This document shows positions 17,932 to 26,813 of a stretch of 64,000 nucleotides of DNA, in pieces. A model generated the notes under the pieces. It was not told the DNA's origin, ran no database searches, and saw nothing but the letters and a program-made list of their open reading frames with translations. The translations under genes were made by a program, and so were the position numbers. Numbering within the stretch: position 1 is the first letter of the stretch; every line of letters starts with the position of its first letter. Origin of the DNA: Streptomyces sp. Q6 (GTDB taxonomy: Bacteria; Actinomycetota; Actinomycetes; Streptomycetales; Streptomycetaceae); contig NZ_CP146022.1 of assembly GCF_036967205.1 (NCBI RefSeq), forward strand, positions 7,192,001 through 7,256,000. The letters are read 5' to 3'.

Positions 17932-17974
17932 CCGTGCGGTGCGAACGCGGCACCCTCGCGTTCGCACCGCACGG
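17932..17974 (+). terminator. 18-bp perfect hairpin
   Basis: CCGTGCGGTGCGAACGCG (17932-17949), a 7-nt loop, and its exact complement (17957-17974). It starts 10 nt after the stop at 17921. The stem is long and GC-rich, without a T tract, which is common for Streptomyces terminators. Confidence 0.7.
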
Positions 17975-18054
17975 AGTATGCGTTACGGCAGCTGAACCCG
18001 CTCCTCCAACATCAACGTGTAGGTAGCCGAAGTGTCCGTCCTCGGACACAGATC

Positions 18055-18089
18055 AGATCCCCACGGTTCCTCGGGAACCGTGGGGATCT
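18055..18089. terminator. 16-bp perfect hairpin with TTT tail
   Basis: AGATCCCCACGGTTCC, loop TCG, then the exact complement ending ATCT, followed by TT. A smaller 7-bp hairpin (GTGTCCG/CGGACAC, 18032-18049) sits just before it. It probably insulates the accessory block from the GH59 gene. Confidence 0.65.
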
Positions 18090-18124
18090 TTCGTTGGTGC
18101 CTTGGGGGGCATGGGGTGCCTGCC

Positions 18125-18152
18125 ATGTTCGAGTCCGAACGAGTGCGTTCGG
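18125..18152 (+). promoter_or_regulatory. Candidate DeoR-type operator upstream of GH59
   Basis: Holds the 11-mer ATGTTCGAGTC (18125-18135), which recurs exactly upstream of the DeoR/LacI regulator gene at 22387-22397, followed by an inverted repeat CCGAAC-N6-GTTCGG (18135-18152). Sharing between the regulator and its neighbouring enzyme gene suggests the regulator's own site. Confidence 0.4.
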
Positions 18153-18189
18153 GTCCGGGTGAGGCGTAGAGGGGCTGAGCGGGCGCGTT

Positions 18190-21168
18190 GTGTCATGGCG
18201 CATGCCTTCAGAGAAGAACGTGCGCGCGTCGAGGACGACGCGCGGCCAGGGAAGACCGCGATGGGGCGCGCTCTCCGTCGCCGCCGTGGTGGCGTTGGGT
18301 GCCGGGCTGCTGGCCGCGCCGCCCGGTCACGCCGCGGACGACCCCGTCGAGGTCGTCGTCGACGGGAACGACGTGCGGGCCGACAACGTCAACGGGCTGA
18401 CGTACAAGGGCCTCGGTGTGCTCAGCTGCAACAGCACGAGCAACCTGCTGATGGACTACAAGGCCGAACACCCGGAACGGTACTGGCAGTTCATCCGGAC
18501 GATGTTCGGTGGGTCGCACCCCCTGATCAACCACGTCAAGGTCGAGATGGGGTCCGACACCAACACCTCCACGGGCGCTGACCCTGCCACCATGCGGACG
18601 CGCGACGAACTCGCCGACGCGTCGCGTTCCCCGGGGTTCCAGCTCGCCGCCGACGCCAAGACGGTGAACCCGGGGCTCAAGGTCTCCGTTCTCCGGTGGG
18701 AGATGCCGCAGTGGGTGCAGACGGAGTGGAACAAGGGGACCGGCACCGATGAGATGTACCGGTGGTACAAGGAGACCCTTCTCGACGTGTACCAGAAATA
18801 CGGGTACATGGTCGATTACGTGAACCCGGACAAGAACGAGACGGGGACGCCGGACGTCTCGTTCATCAAGTGGTACAAGAACGCGGTGGCGAGCGACACG
18901 GAATTCTCCGACGCCCGATACGGAATTCCGGAAGGCCGGCGGGACGAGGTCGCGCGGGCCTACCACTCCATCAAGATCGTCGCTTCGGACGAGAACCAGT
19001 CGAAGAAGATCGGCCCGGCGCTGCTCACCGACACCGAACTCTTCGGCATGGTCGACGCGGTGGGCTACCACTACAACACCGACGACCGGCTCGACGGGGC
19101 CGCGGACAGTGCGACGTACCAGCCGTACACCAAGCTGGCGACCGGCAGGACTCCGAACGGGCAGGACAAGGAGGTCTGGTACAGCGAGGGGACCGGGTCC
19201 TTCGGGGTCACCGACTATCGGGTGAACAACAACGAAGGGCCGGGCGGCGCCAGTACCGGGATCGGCGGTGTGCAAAGCGCCCTCGACGTCGCCAATCGTC
19301 TGGTCAAGGGGTACGCGAACTCGAAGCGGACGCATTACATTTTCCAGCCCGCCATCGGGTCCTTCTACGAGGGTGCTCAGTACAGTCACAAGGAGCTTGT
19401 CAGCGCGCGCGATCCCTGGTCGGGGTATCTGCATTACGACGCCGCGATCTACGTGATGCAGCAGTTCACCCAGTTCGCGAAGACCGGGTGGGAGAACGAC
19501 ACGAACACCGCGGGGATCTGGCGGACCGTGCCCGAAGCCAGTCACAGCGGGGTGAGCGGGACCGAGAACCTCGACGGGTCCAACGGTGCCCCGAGTTATA
19601 TGACGCTCGCCGATCCCGCCAAGAAGGACTTCTCCACCGTCGTCGTCAACGACAGCGATCAGGCGAAGACCTATCGGATCAAGGCCGAGAACCTCCGGCT
19701 CGGCAGCGATCCGACCATGGAGGTGTGGGAGACGCGCGCGGCCGACGCCGGGCAGCGCTACGACGCCAACTTCAAGCACCTGGTCGACGAGATCCGGCCC
19801 GACGGCGACGGGTACTACGCGTACACCGTGAAGCCGCGCTCGATCACCACCCTCACGACCCTCGACGCGAGCGCCGACGACGCCACGGCCCGGCGACTGC
19901 CCGCGTCCGGCGAGCGGACCGTCCTCGACACCGACGCGAGCGGCGGCCGCGCCGACACCCGCGACCGGTATCTGTACGCCGACGACTTCGCGTACGACGA
20001 GGAGGGGAAGGTCCGCGTCGGGAAGACGTATCAGCCCTATCTCGCCTCGCGCGGCGACCAGCCCCGCTACATGGTCGACCAGACCGGCGCGTGGGAGGTG
20101 GGGGACGACGGGAAGCTGTACCAGTACATGGATCCGTCCATGAAGGACACCGCCGCCTGGAACAAGAACACCCCCAACACCACGGTGGGCGACTTCCGTT
20201 GGGAGAACTACACGGCGTCCGTCGATGTCTCCTTCCCGGACGCGGGCGGCGGACTCGCCGCGCTCGGCGTGCGGCAGCAGAAGGGGATGGCGATCAGTGA
20301 CGCCGCCTACAACGTGCGGATCGGGGCCGACGGAGCCTGGACGTTCCACGAGTACGGCACGGTCGTCGCCCAGGGCAAGGTCGCGGCCGCCGACCACTAC
20401 CGGCTCGCCGTCGAGGCGAAGGGGGCGCGGGTCACCGCGTTCGTCGACGGTGAGGCCGTCGCGACGTACGACGACCCGACCCCGGAGCGCGCGGGCCGCG
20501 TCAAGCTCGGCAGCGACTTCCACCGGACCGGCTTCGACAACCTGAAGGTCGAGACGGTCGACGGGTACGCCCCGTACGGCACCGAGCAGCTCGACAACAT
20601 GGACAAGTCTGTGCGGTATGAGGGGAGTTGGAGTCGTAAGGCTTCGCTCGGGGATGCCATGGACTGGTATCGGACCACGTCGACGAGCACGGCGGCCGGC
20701 GCGTCCTTCACCGTCCCGTTCCGCGGGACGGGCGTCGACGTCATCGGCGGCAACGACGGCAGCGCCGTGCTCGACGTGTACGTCGACGGCCACCTGGTCG
20801 CGCGGAACGCGAAGAGCGTCGCCGCCGACAAGCGGCTCGCGACGTACGCGCTGCGCGGCCTGCGGGACGGCAGGCACGAGGCACGGTTCGTGCTGAAGTC
20901 GGGCAAGCTCGTCGTCGACGCGTTGCAGACCGCGTCCGGCGCGGTGAGCGGCGCCGTGGACACCTCGGCGATCCGTGAGGCGCTGACGGACGTCGGTACG
21001 CCGGAGCGCGGTGCGTACACGGCCGCGTCCTGGGCCGTGTACGCGTACGACCGCGATGCCGCGCGGGCCGCGGTGGCCGGGCGGAAGGGGCTCGACGCCG
21101 TCGGTGTCGCGCAGATCGCGGACCGGCTGCGGGCCGCGTACGGCCAATTGGAGCCCGCGGGCGAGTAG
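18190..21168 (+). CDS. Secreted GH59 (galactocerebrosidase family) glycoside hydrolase
   Basis: 992 residues with a long n-region, a hydrophobic segment (ALSVAAVVALGAGLLAAP) and a cleavage site near AHA-ADD (about residue 48). The catalytic domain fits GH59: VKVEMGSDTNTSTGADP (about 116), an acid/base Glu in NPDKNE (E217) and a nucleophile Glu in WYSEGTG (E333). C-terminal to it are a concanavalin-like domain (about 590-790, FRWENYTASVDVSF) and a carbohydrate-binding-like module (about 800-925) ending in a helical tail. The family cleaves terminal beta-galactose; the natural substrate of bacterial members is little known. It ends 5 nt from the convergent regulator gene. Confidence 0.88.
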   Translation: MSWRMPSEKNVRASRTTRGQGRPRWGALSVAAVVALGAGLLAAPPGHAADDPVEVVVDGNDVRADNVNGLTYKGLGVLSCNSTSNLLMDYKAEHPERYWQFIRTMFGGSHPLINHVKVEMGSDTNTSTGADPATMRTRDELADASRSPGFQLAADAKTVNPGLKVSVLRWEMPQWVQTEWNKGTGTDEMYRWYKETLLDVYQKYGYMVDYVNPDKNETGTPDVSFIKWYKNAVASDTEFSDARYGIPEGRRDEVARAYHSIKIVASDENQSKKIGPALLTDTELFGMVDAVGYHYNTDDRLDGAADSATYQPYTKLATGRTPNGQDKEVWYSEGTGSFGVTDYRVNNNEGPGGASTGIGGVQSALDVANRLVKGYANSKRTHYIFQPAIGSFYEGAQYSHKELVSARDPWSGYLHYDAAIYVMQQFTQFAKTGWENDTNTAGIWRTVPEASHSGVSGTENLDGSNGAPSYMTLADPAKKDFSTVVVNDSDQAKTYRIKAENLRLGSDPTMEVWETRAADAGQRYDANFKHLVDEIRPDGDGYYAYTVKPRSITTLTTLDASADDATARRLPASGERTVLDTDASGGRADTRDRYLYADDFAYDEEGKVRVGKTYQPYLASRGDQPRYMVDQTGAWEVGDDGKLYQYMDPSMKDTAAWNKNTPNTTVGDFRWENYTASVDVSFPDAGGGLAALGVRQQKGMAISDAAYNVRIGADGAWTFHEYGTVVAQGKVAAADHYRLAVEAKGARVTAFVDGEAVATYDDPTPERAGRVKLGSDFHRTGFDNLKVETVDGYAPYGTEQLDNMDKSVRYEGSWSRKASLGDAMDWYRTTSTSTAAGASFTVPFRGTGVDVIGGNDGSAVLDVYVDGHLVARNAKSVAADKRLATYALRGLRDGRHEARFVLKSGKLVVDALQTASGAVSGAVDTSAIREALTDVGTPERGAYTAASWAVYAYDRDAARAAVAGRKGLDAVGVAQIADRLRAAYGQLEPAGE

Positions 21169-21173
21169 CGCGC

Positions 21174-22336
21174 TCAGACCGTTTCGCGGCGCCAGGCCGA
21201 CGGCGCGGGCAGCGTCTGCGGGGCGGCCGGGAGCGATGACGAGCGGATCATCAACTCCGGGAGGATCAGGGCCCGCCCCGCGGGCCTGCGGCTGCCTTCG
21301 AGGAGCCGTGCCAGCATCATCTCGACCGCCGTGCGGCCCACCAGTGCCTTGGGGGCCGCACGGCCGTGATGGCGGGATCGGCGAGGTGCGCGACCTCGTC
21401 GTCGTAGCTGACGAGCGCCATGTCGTCCGGGACCCGGATGCCCTGTTCGGTGAGGTACTGGACGATCGAGAGGGCGTCCGGGTCGCTGTGCACGATGAGC
21501 GCGGTGATGCGCGAGCGGCGGCAGCCGTCGAGGATGTCGGCGATGATCCGGCGGTGCCCGGGGACGTCGAGCGCGACGCTCTCGCGTATCAGGAAGGCGT
21601 CGGACAGGCCGAGTGCGGCGCAGGAGCGGTGCCAGCCGACCGCGAGGTGCGCCGAGGTGGGGCTGCCCTTGGACAGTACGAGGCCGATGTCGCGGTGGCC
21701 GAGCGTGTGCAGATGCCGGACCGCCATCTCCATGCCGGTCGCGTGGTCGCTGCGTACCCACTCCATCTGGTGCGGGGTCGGGGTCCACTCGGGCGTCTGG
21801 CGCTCCACGAAGACGACGGGGACCGGGAGTTTGCCGATCCAGTCGAGCATCTCGTGCATACCGGGGCCTTCGAGGTTCGGCGCGAGGAGCAGGCCTTGCA
21901 CCTGGCCCGATTCGGTCAGCCGGACGATCTGCCGCCGATCCTCGGCCTGGTCGTAACTGGAGCCGCGCAGCTGGACGTTGACGCCGTGCGCCGCCGCCGC
22001 GTTGCGAACGCCACTGACGATGTGCGGCCAGTAGAAGTCCAGCGAAGGAACGACCATCCCGATCGTGAACGCGGGCGTCGCGAGCCGCCGTCTGCGCACC
22101 GGCTCGTGCTCCAGCGGCGAGGGCAGCGTCGCCCCGCCGTGCACCCGGGTGAGCAGGCCGCGATCGGCGAGGGCCGCGATGTCGCGGCGGATCGTCAGCT
22201 CGCTCACCGAGAGGTCGCGGGCGAGATCGCGGACGCGAACGGCGCCGTGCAGGCGCAGCTGATCCATCAGGCGTTCGCGGCGTTGCAGCGCGAACAACTG
22301 GTCGGCCCCCTCGGAACCACCCCGTGTGGGCGTCAT
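21174..22336 (-). pseudogene. DeoR-HTH/LacI-type sugar-binding regulator, frameshifted
   Basis: N-terminal DeoR-type winged HTH (QRRERLMDQLRLHGAVRVRD, LSVSELTIRRDIAALADRG) joined to a periplasmic-binding-like effector domain (FTIGMVVPSLDFYWP, HLHTLGHRDIGLV, VSYDDEV). The intact frame stops early after AVRPPRHWWAARRSR; the expected continuation, PKALVGRTAVEMMLARLLEG to the TGA at 21174, is in the next frame. One base is missing in the G5 run at 21351-21355. The start at 22336 is chosen because GGGAGGGG lies before it. It is probably a local repressor of GH59 and of the dehydrogenase-ABC operon. If the shift is real, the last 60 residues of the effector domain are lost. Confidence 0.75.
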
Positions 22337-22386
22337 GGCGTATCCCCTCCCGTCCGGGTTCAAAGGCGGGCTCTGAGCCGGGCGCG

Positions 22387-22413
22387 ATGTTCGAGTCTGT
22401 TCAGATCGTTTCG
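22387..22413. promoter_or_regulatory. Second copy of the DeoR-type site
   Basis: ATGTTCGAGTC at 22387-22397 followed by GTTTCG, identical over 11 bases to the site upstream of GH59. It lies in the divergent gap between the regulator and the dehydrogenase-led operon, so it could serve autoregulation and operon control. Confidence 0.4.
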
Positions 22414-22550
22414 TATGTGGTCGAGCTCTGGTGACTTTGTGCGGGCGACCACTATCTCTGACTCAGCGACTTCTGGCTGGAACTCGCCGGAAACACGGAT
22501 GGCACCTGCTGTTGCAGCGGGCGCCCACAAGGCAGAGGAGCCCGCACCCC

Positions 22551-23570
22551 ATGCAGACCAAGGCCCGCGCTCTGGTCGTGATGAGCAGGTCCAGCTTCGA
22601 AGCCCACTTCGACCGGGACCGGCTGCGGCGCCTCGCCGACCTCGTGACCCTGGACGAGCCGTGCTGGACCGACGACCTGGACAGCGCCGGGGCGCGCGAA
22701 CGCCTCGCCCGCGCCGAGGTCCTCCTCACGTCCTGGGGCGCGCCCGCCCTCACCCCGCAGCGGCTCGCCGCCGCGCCCCGCCTGCGGGCCGTGCTGCACG
22801 GCGCCGGCAGCGTCCGCGACCTCGTCGGCCAGGAGGTGTGGCGGCGCGGGATCCGCGTCACCAGCGCCGCCGACGCCAACGCCGTACCGGTCGCGGAGTA
22901 CACCCTCGCGGCGATCATCTTCGCCGGGAAGAAGGTGCCGTTCCTCGCCGCCGACGAGCAGCGGGCGTACGGCGGCTGGGGCTCGGTCAGCGGCTACGGC
23001 GACCTGTCCAACTTCCACCGGACCGTCGGCGTCGTCGGCTTCTCGCGGATCGGGCGGCAGGTCGTCGAGCTGCTCAAGGTGCTGCGCGGCACCACCGTCC
23101 TCGTCGCCGACCCGTACGCCGACGCGGACGAGGTGGCGCGGGCCGGCGCGACGCTCGTACCGCTGGAGGAGATGCTGCCCCGGGTCCACGTGCTGTCCGT
23201 GCACGCACCCGAGACGGCCGAGACGCACCACCTCATCGGGGCCGAACAACTGCGCAGGCTGCCCGACTTCGCCACCGTCATCAACACGGCACGCGGCTCC
23301 CTTGTCGACTCCGACGCGCTGGCCGCCGAGTGCGCCGCCCGCAGGCTCTTCGCGATCCTCGATGTCACCGACCCCGAGCCGCTGCCCGCCGACTCGCCGC
23401 TGCGCAGCCTCGCTCGCGTGATGATCACGCCGCACGTCGCCGGCTCCCTCGGCAGCGAGATCGGCCGGCTCACCGACCACGTCCTCGACGAACTCGCCCG
23501 CTGGGTCGAGCGCCGGCCACTGCACGCCGAGATCACCGCGGAGAGCTGGGCCCTCGGCCTCAGCGCCTGA
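22551..23570 (+). CDS. D-2-hydroxyacid dehydrogenase family protein
   Basis: 339 residues. The NAD-binding Rossmann segment is VGVVGFSRIGRQVVELL (about 163-179), with a serine at the second variable Gly position of GxGxxG. Catalytic residues are conserved: Arg in NTARGSLVD (about 248), Glu in the DVTDPEPLP segment, and His in TPHVAGS. The start at 22551 has GGAG about 11 nt upstream; the frame is also open farther upstream, but the sequence there has no family similarity. First gene of a six-gene run ending in a heparinase-like enzyme, so a sugar-acid or keto-acid substrate is plausible; the actual substrate is not readable. Confidence 0.88.
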   Translation: MQTKARALVVMSRSSFEAHFDRDRLRRLADLVTLDEPCWTDDLDSAGARERLARAEVLLTSWGAPALTPQRLAAAPRLRAVLHGAGSVRDLVGQEVWRRGIRVTSAADANAVPVAEYTLAAIIFAGKKVPFLAADEQRAYGGWGSVSGYGDLSNFHRTVGVVGFSRIGRQVVELLKVLRGTTVLVADPYADADEVARAGATLVPLEEMLPRVHVLSVHAPETAETHHLIGAEQLRRLPDFATVINTARGSLVDSDALAAECAARRLFAILDVTDPEPLPADSPLRSLARVMITPHVAGSLGSEIGRLTDHVLDELARWVERRPLHAEITAESWALGLSA

Positions 23571-23574
23571 CACC

Positions 23575-23655
23575 ACCCGTACCCGCACCCGTACCCGCAC
23601 CCGCACCCGTACGTCGTTCCAAACGTCCCGACCGTCCCGACCGTCCCGTCCTCAA
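23575..23655. repeat. Short direct repeats between dehydrogenase and binding-protein genes
   Basis: A run of CCCGTA/CCCGCA hexamers (about 23578-23613) followed by three copies of CGTCCCGAC-like units (about 23627-23653). Likely slippage repeats; a role in differential expression inside the operon cannot be read from sequence. Confidence 0.55.
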
Positions 23656-23691
23656 CCGCTCCACCCGTGAGCTCAAAGGAGAGCCGCCGAC

Positions 23692-24960
23692 ATGAAGTTG
23701 AAGAAGAGCCTCGTCCGCATCGCGCCGCTGGTCGTCGCCGCGACCCTCACCGCCACCGCATGCGACGCCAGCGGCACGGACAGCGCCACGTCGTCCGACG
23801 GCAAGACCGTCGTCAAGATCGCGCTGTGGAACTACAAGACCACGCCCGAGTTCAAGGCCCTCATCGACGGCTTCGAGGCGAAGAACCCGACCATCGACGT
23901 CCAGCCGGTCGACATCCTCGCCGACAGCTACCCGGAGAAGATCACCACGATGCTGGCGGGCGGTGACACCACCGACATCCTCACGATGAAGAACGTCACC
24001 GACTACTCCCGCTACGCGACCCGCGGCCAGCTCCTGCCGCTGACCGACGAGGCGTCGAAGCTCGACAAGGCCTCGTACTCCGGGCTCAGCGACTACGACC
24101 TCCAGGGCAAGTACTACGCGCTGCCCTACCGCTCGGACTTCTGGGTCCTCTTCTACAACAAGGCCATGGTCGGCAAGACCGACCTGTCCAAGCTGACCTG
24201 GGACGACTACGCGACACTCGCCAAGCGGTTCACGAAGGGGTCCGGCGCCGACAAGGTCTACGGCACCTACCTGCACACCTGGCGCTCCGTCATCCAGGCG
24301 ATCTCCTCCGCGCAGACCGGCGGCGACCAGCTCGGCGGCGACTACGCGTTCTTCAAGGACCAGTACGAGATGGCGCTCGGCCTCCAGAAGGCCAAGGCGA
24401 CCATGCCGTTCTCCACCGCCTCCAGCAACCAGATCACGTACGACTCCCAGCTGACCACCGGCAAGGCCGCGATGGTCCCGATGGGCTCCTGGTGGGCGGC
24501 CGCGCTGCTCGCCGAGGCGAAGCAGGGCAAGAACGACATCAAGTGGGGCATGGCCCCGATGCCGCAGATCAAGAACGACGGGAAGACCGTCACCTTCGGC
24601 TCGCCGACCGGCTTCGCCGTCAACAAGAAGGCCAAGAACGCCGACGCCGCCAAGAAGTTCGTCGCCTGGGCCTCGGGCCCGGAGGGCGCCGCCGCCGTCG
24701 CGAAGATCGGCGTCACGCCCGCCTACACCAGCGACAAGATCCTCGACACCTTCTTCTCCGTCGACGGCATGCCGTCCGACGCGCTGTCCCGTACGGCCAT
24801 GCAGCCGTCCACGGTGAAGCTGGAGATGCCGGTCAGCGACAAGTCCTCCGACATCGACCAGATCCTCAAGGAGGAGCACGAGATGATCATGAGCGGGGAG
24901 AAGTCGGCCGACGCGGGCATCAAGGAGATGGACAGCCGCGTGAAGGACGAAGTCCAGTGA
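23692..24960 (+). CDS. ABC transporter sugar-binding lipoprotein
   Basis: 422 residues. Signal peptide MKLKKSLVRIAPLVVAA followed by the lipobox LTATAC (Cys24), so it is membrane-anchored outside the cell. The mature part is a family-1 solute-binding protein (ALWNYKTTPEFKALIDGFEA; TDILTMKNVTDYSRYA; WTDD-type ligand segment LTWDDYATLAKRF; GAAAVAKIGVTPAY). AAAGGAGAG precedes the start. It is followed by two permeases in 4-nt overlaps. The ligand is unknown; linkage to a heparinase-like enzyme suggests uronate-containing oligosaccharides. No ATPase gene is present, so it probably shares the genome's MsiK-type ATPase, as most Streptomyces sugar ABC systems do. Confidence 0.92.
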   Translation: MKLKKSLVRIAPLVVAATLTATACDASGTDSATSSDGKTVVKIALWNYKTTPEFKALIDGFEAKNPTIDVQPVDILADSYPEKITTMLAGGDTTDILTMKNVTDYSRYATRGQLLPLTDEASKLDKASYSGLSDYDLQGKYYALPYRSDFWVLFYNKAMVGKTDLSKLTWDDYATLAKRFTKGSGADKVYGTYLHTWRSVIQAISSAQTGGDQLGGDYAFFKDQYEMALGLQKAKATMPFSTASSNQITYDSQLTTGKAAMVPMGSWWAAALLAEAKQGKNDIKWGMAPMPQIKNDGKTVTFGSPTGFAVNKKAKNADAAKKFVAWASGPEGAAAVAKIGVTPAYTSDKILDTFFSVDGMPSDALSRTAMQPSTVKLEMPVSDKSSDIDQILKEEHEMIMSGEKSADAGIKEMDSRVKDEVQ

Positions 24961-25901
24961 GTGTCACCGCCCCGCCCACCACGAAGCACGTGTCCACCGG
25001 CGCTTCCGCGGCCCACCAGGCCGCCGTGAAGCGCCGGCGGCGCCGCACCACCCTCATCGGCTGGTCGTTCATCGTCCCCAACTTCCTGGGGTTCGCCGCC
25101 CTCACCCTCGTGCCGGTGATCGGCGCGCTCGCGATGTCCTTCACGCAGTGGGACTCGTACTCCACCCCGAAGTGGGTGGGCCTGGGCAACTTCGAGCGGC
25201 TGTGGAACGACTCGAACTTCTGGGCCGCGTTGCAGAACACCTTCTACTACGCGGCCGGGCACATCCCGCTCACCCTCGTGGTCTCGCTCGGCCTCGCCGT
25301 GCTGCTCAACCAGAAGCTGCGCGGCGTGCGCGTCCTGCGGACCGCGTTCTTCTTCCCGTACATCACCTCGCTCGTCGCCGTCGCCGTGGTGTGGAACATG
25401 CTGCTGAGCCCGGAGGCGGGCCCGGTCAACCAGTTCCTGACCTTCATCGGCATCGACAACCCGCCGGGCTGGACCAGCGACCAGGACTGGGCGATGCCCG
25501 CGCTGATCGTCGCGAGCGTCTGGCGCGACATGGGCTACTACATGGTCCTCTTCCTCGCGGGCCTCCAGACGGTCCCGGCCGAGCTGTACGAGGCGGCCCG
25601 GATGGACGGGGCCGGCCCCTGGCAGCGGTTCTGGCACGTCACGCTGCCGGGCCTGCGGCCCACGACCTTCTTCGTCACCGTCATGATCACGGTCTCCAGC
25701 TTCAAGGTCTTCGACCTGGTGCAGGTCATGACCGAGGGCGGCCCCGGCCGCTCCACCCTCGTCCTGTCCCAGCTGATCTTCCGCGAGGGCATCACCCAGG
25801 GCCGCTTCGGCTACGCCTCCGCCGTGTCCCTCGCGCTCTTCCTGATCTGCCTCGTGATCACCGTGATCCAGTTCCAGATGCAGCGAAGGAGCGAGCGATG
25901 A
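24957..25901 (+). CDS. Sugar ABC transporter permease (MalF type)
   Basis: 314 residues, six transmembrane helices beginning LIGWSFIVPNFLGFAALTLV. The EAA loop reads ELYEAARMDGAGPWQRFWHV (about 205-224), the contact site for the ATPase. The GTG start at 24957 overlaps the stop of the binding-protein gene (GTGA), which decides the start; the frame is open upstream but has no family match there. Partner of the next permease. Confidence 0.93.
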   Translation: MSVTAPPTTKHVSTGASAAHQAAVKRRRRRTTLIGWSFIVPNFLGFAALTLVPVIGALAMSFTQWDSYSTPKWVGLGNFERLWNDSNFWAALQNTFYYAAGHIPLTLVVSLGLAVLLNQKLRGVRVLRTAFFFPYITSLVAVAVVWNMLLSPEAGPVNQFLTFIGIDNPPGWTSDQDWAMPALIVASVWRDMGYYMVLFLAGLQTVPAELYEAARMDGAGPWQRFWHVTLPGLRPTTFFVTVMITVSSFKVFDLVQVMTEGGPGRSTLVLSQLIFREGITQGRFGYASAVSLALFLICLVITVIQFQMQRRSER

Positions 25902-26809
25902 ACACCACCGTGCTGCGCAAGGACAGCAGCGCGCCCGCCGAACCGGTACCCGCCGGGCCGGCGGCGGAGCACCGCGCCCGTGGCGGCGCGGCGGCGGCGA
26001 CCGGACGGATCGCCCTGTACGCGCTGCTCATCGTGGTGGCACTCGGCGTCCTGCTGCCGTTCGTCTGGATGCTGATCTCGTCGGTCAAGGACGACCGTGA
26101 CGTGTTCACGGTGCCGATCCAGTGGATCCCCGATGAGTTCAAGTGGGGCAATTTCACGAGCATCTGGACGCGGGTGCCGTTCGCCGCCTACCTCGGCAAC
26201 TCGTTCTTCCTGAGCGTCGTCATCACGTTCCTCCAGGTTCTCACCGGCAGCTTCGCCGCGTACGGCTTCGCGAAGATGCGCTTCCCGGGCCGGGACCTGC
26301 TGTTCACGGGCTACATAGCGACGATCGCCGTGCCGTGGCAGGCGTACATGGTGCCGCAGTACGTGATCATGCAGAAGCTCGGCCTGGTCAACTCCTATAC
26401 GTCACTGATCCTGCTCCAGGCCTTCGGCGCGTTCGGCGTCTTCCTGATGCGGCAGTTCTATCTGACGATCCCGGACGAGATCAGCGAGGCGGCCCGCCTC
26501 GACGGCCTGAGCGAGTACGGCATCTGGGCGCGGATCGTGCTCCCGCTGTCCAAGCCGGCCCTCGCCAGCCTCGCGCTGCTGACGTTCGTGAACACCTGGA
26601 ACGACTACATGGGCCCGTTCATCTACCTGACGGACAACCGCCTGTGGACCGTCCAGTTGGGACTGCGCGCCTTCATCGGTCAGTACGACGCCGAGTCGGC
26701 GATGATCATGACGGGCTCGGTGCTGTCCGTGGTGCCGGTCCTCGCGGTGTTCCTGCTCGGCCAGCGCTACTTCGTACGGGGTATCGCGACCACCGGCGTG
26801 AAGGGCTGA
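25898..26809 (+). CDS. Sugar ABC transporter permease (MalG type)
   Basis: 303 residues. The cytoplasmic N-terminus is followed by IALYALLIVVALGVLLPFVW, then the typical MalG-family order of six helices with a large first outer loop (DRDVFTVPIQWIPDEFKWGN). EAA loop: EISEAARLDGLSEYGIWARI. Ends with the common VRGIATTGVKG tail. ATGA overlap with the first permease fixes the start. Confidence 0.93.
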   Translation: MNTTVLRKDSSAPAEPVPAGPAAEHRARGGAAAATGRIALYALLIVVALGVLLPFVWMLISSVKDDRDVFTVPIQWIPDEFKWGNFTSIWTRVPFAAYLGNSFFLSVVITFLQVLTGSFAAYGFAKMRFPGRDLLFTGYIATIAVPWQAYMVPQYVIMQKLGLVNSYTSLILLQAFGAFGVFLMRQFYLTIPDEISEAARLDGLSEYGIWARIVLPLSKPALASLALLTFVNTWNDYMGPFIYLTDNRLWTVQLGLRAFIGQYDAESAMIMTGSVLSVVPVLAVFLLGQRYFVRGIATTGVKG

Positions 26810-26813
26810 GCGG

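Noticed and set aside
17399-18049. Minus-strand 216-codon frame across the PH-like ORF and the hairpin
   Set aside because: Would have to cross an 18-bp terminator-like stem; sequence is Arg/Ser-rich without any motif.
17922-18189. Possible tRNA or attachment site at the island edge
   Set aside because: The hairpins do not fold into a cloverleaf, there is no CCA-type end, and no matching direct repeat is seen at the other side.
18208-21147. 979-codon minus-strand frame opposite GH59
   Set aside because: Val/Arg/Gly-rich sequence typical of antisense high-GC frames; GH59 motifs on the plus strand are unambiguous.
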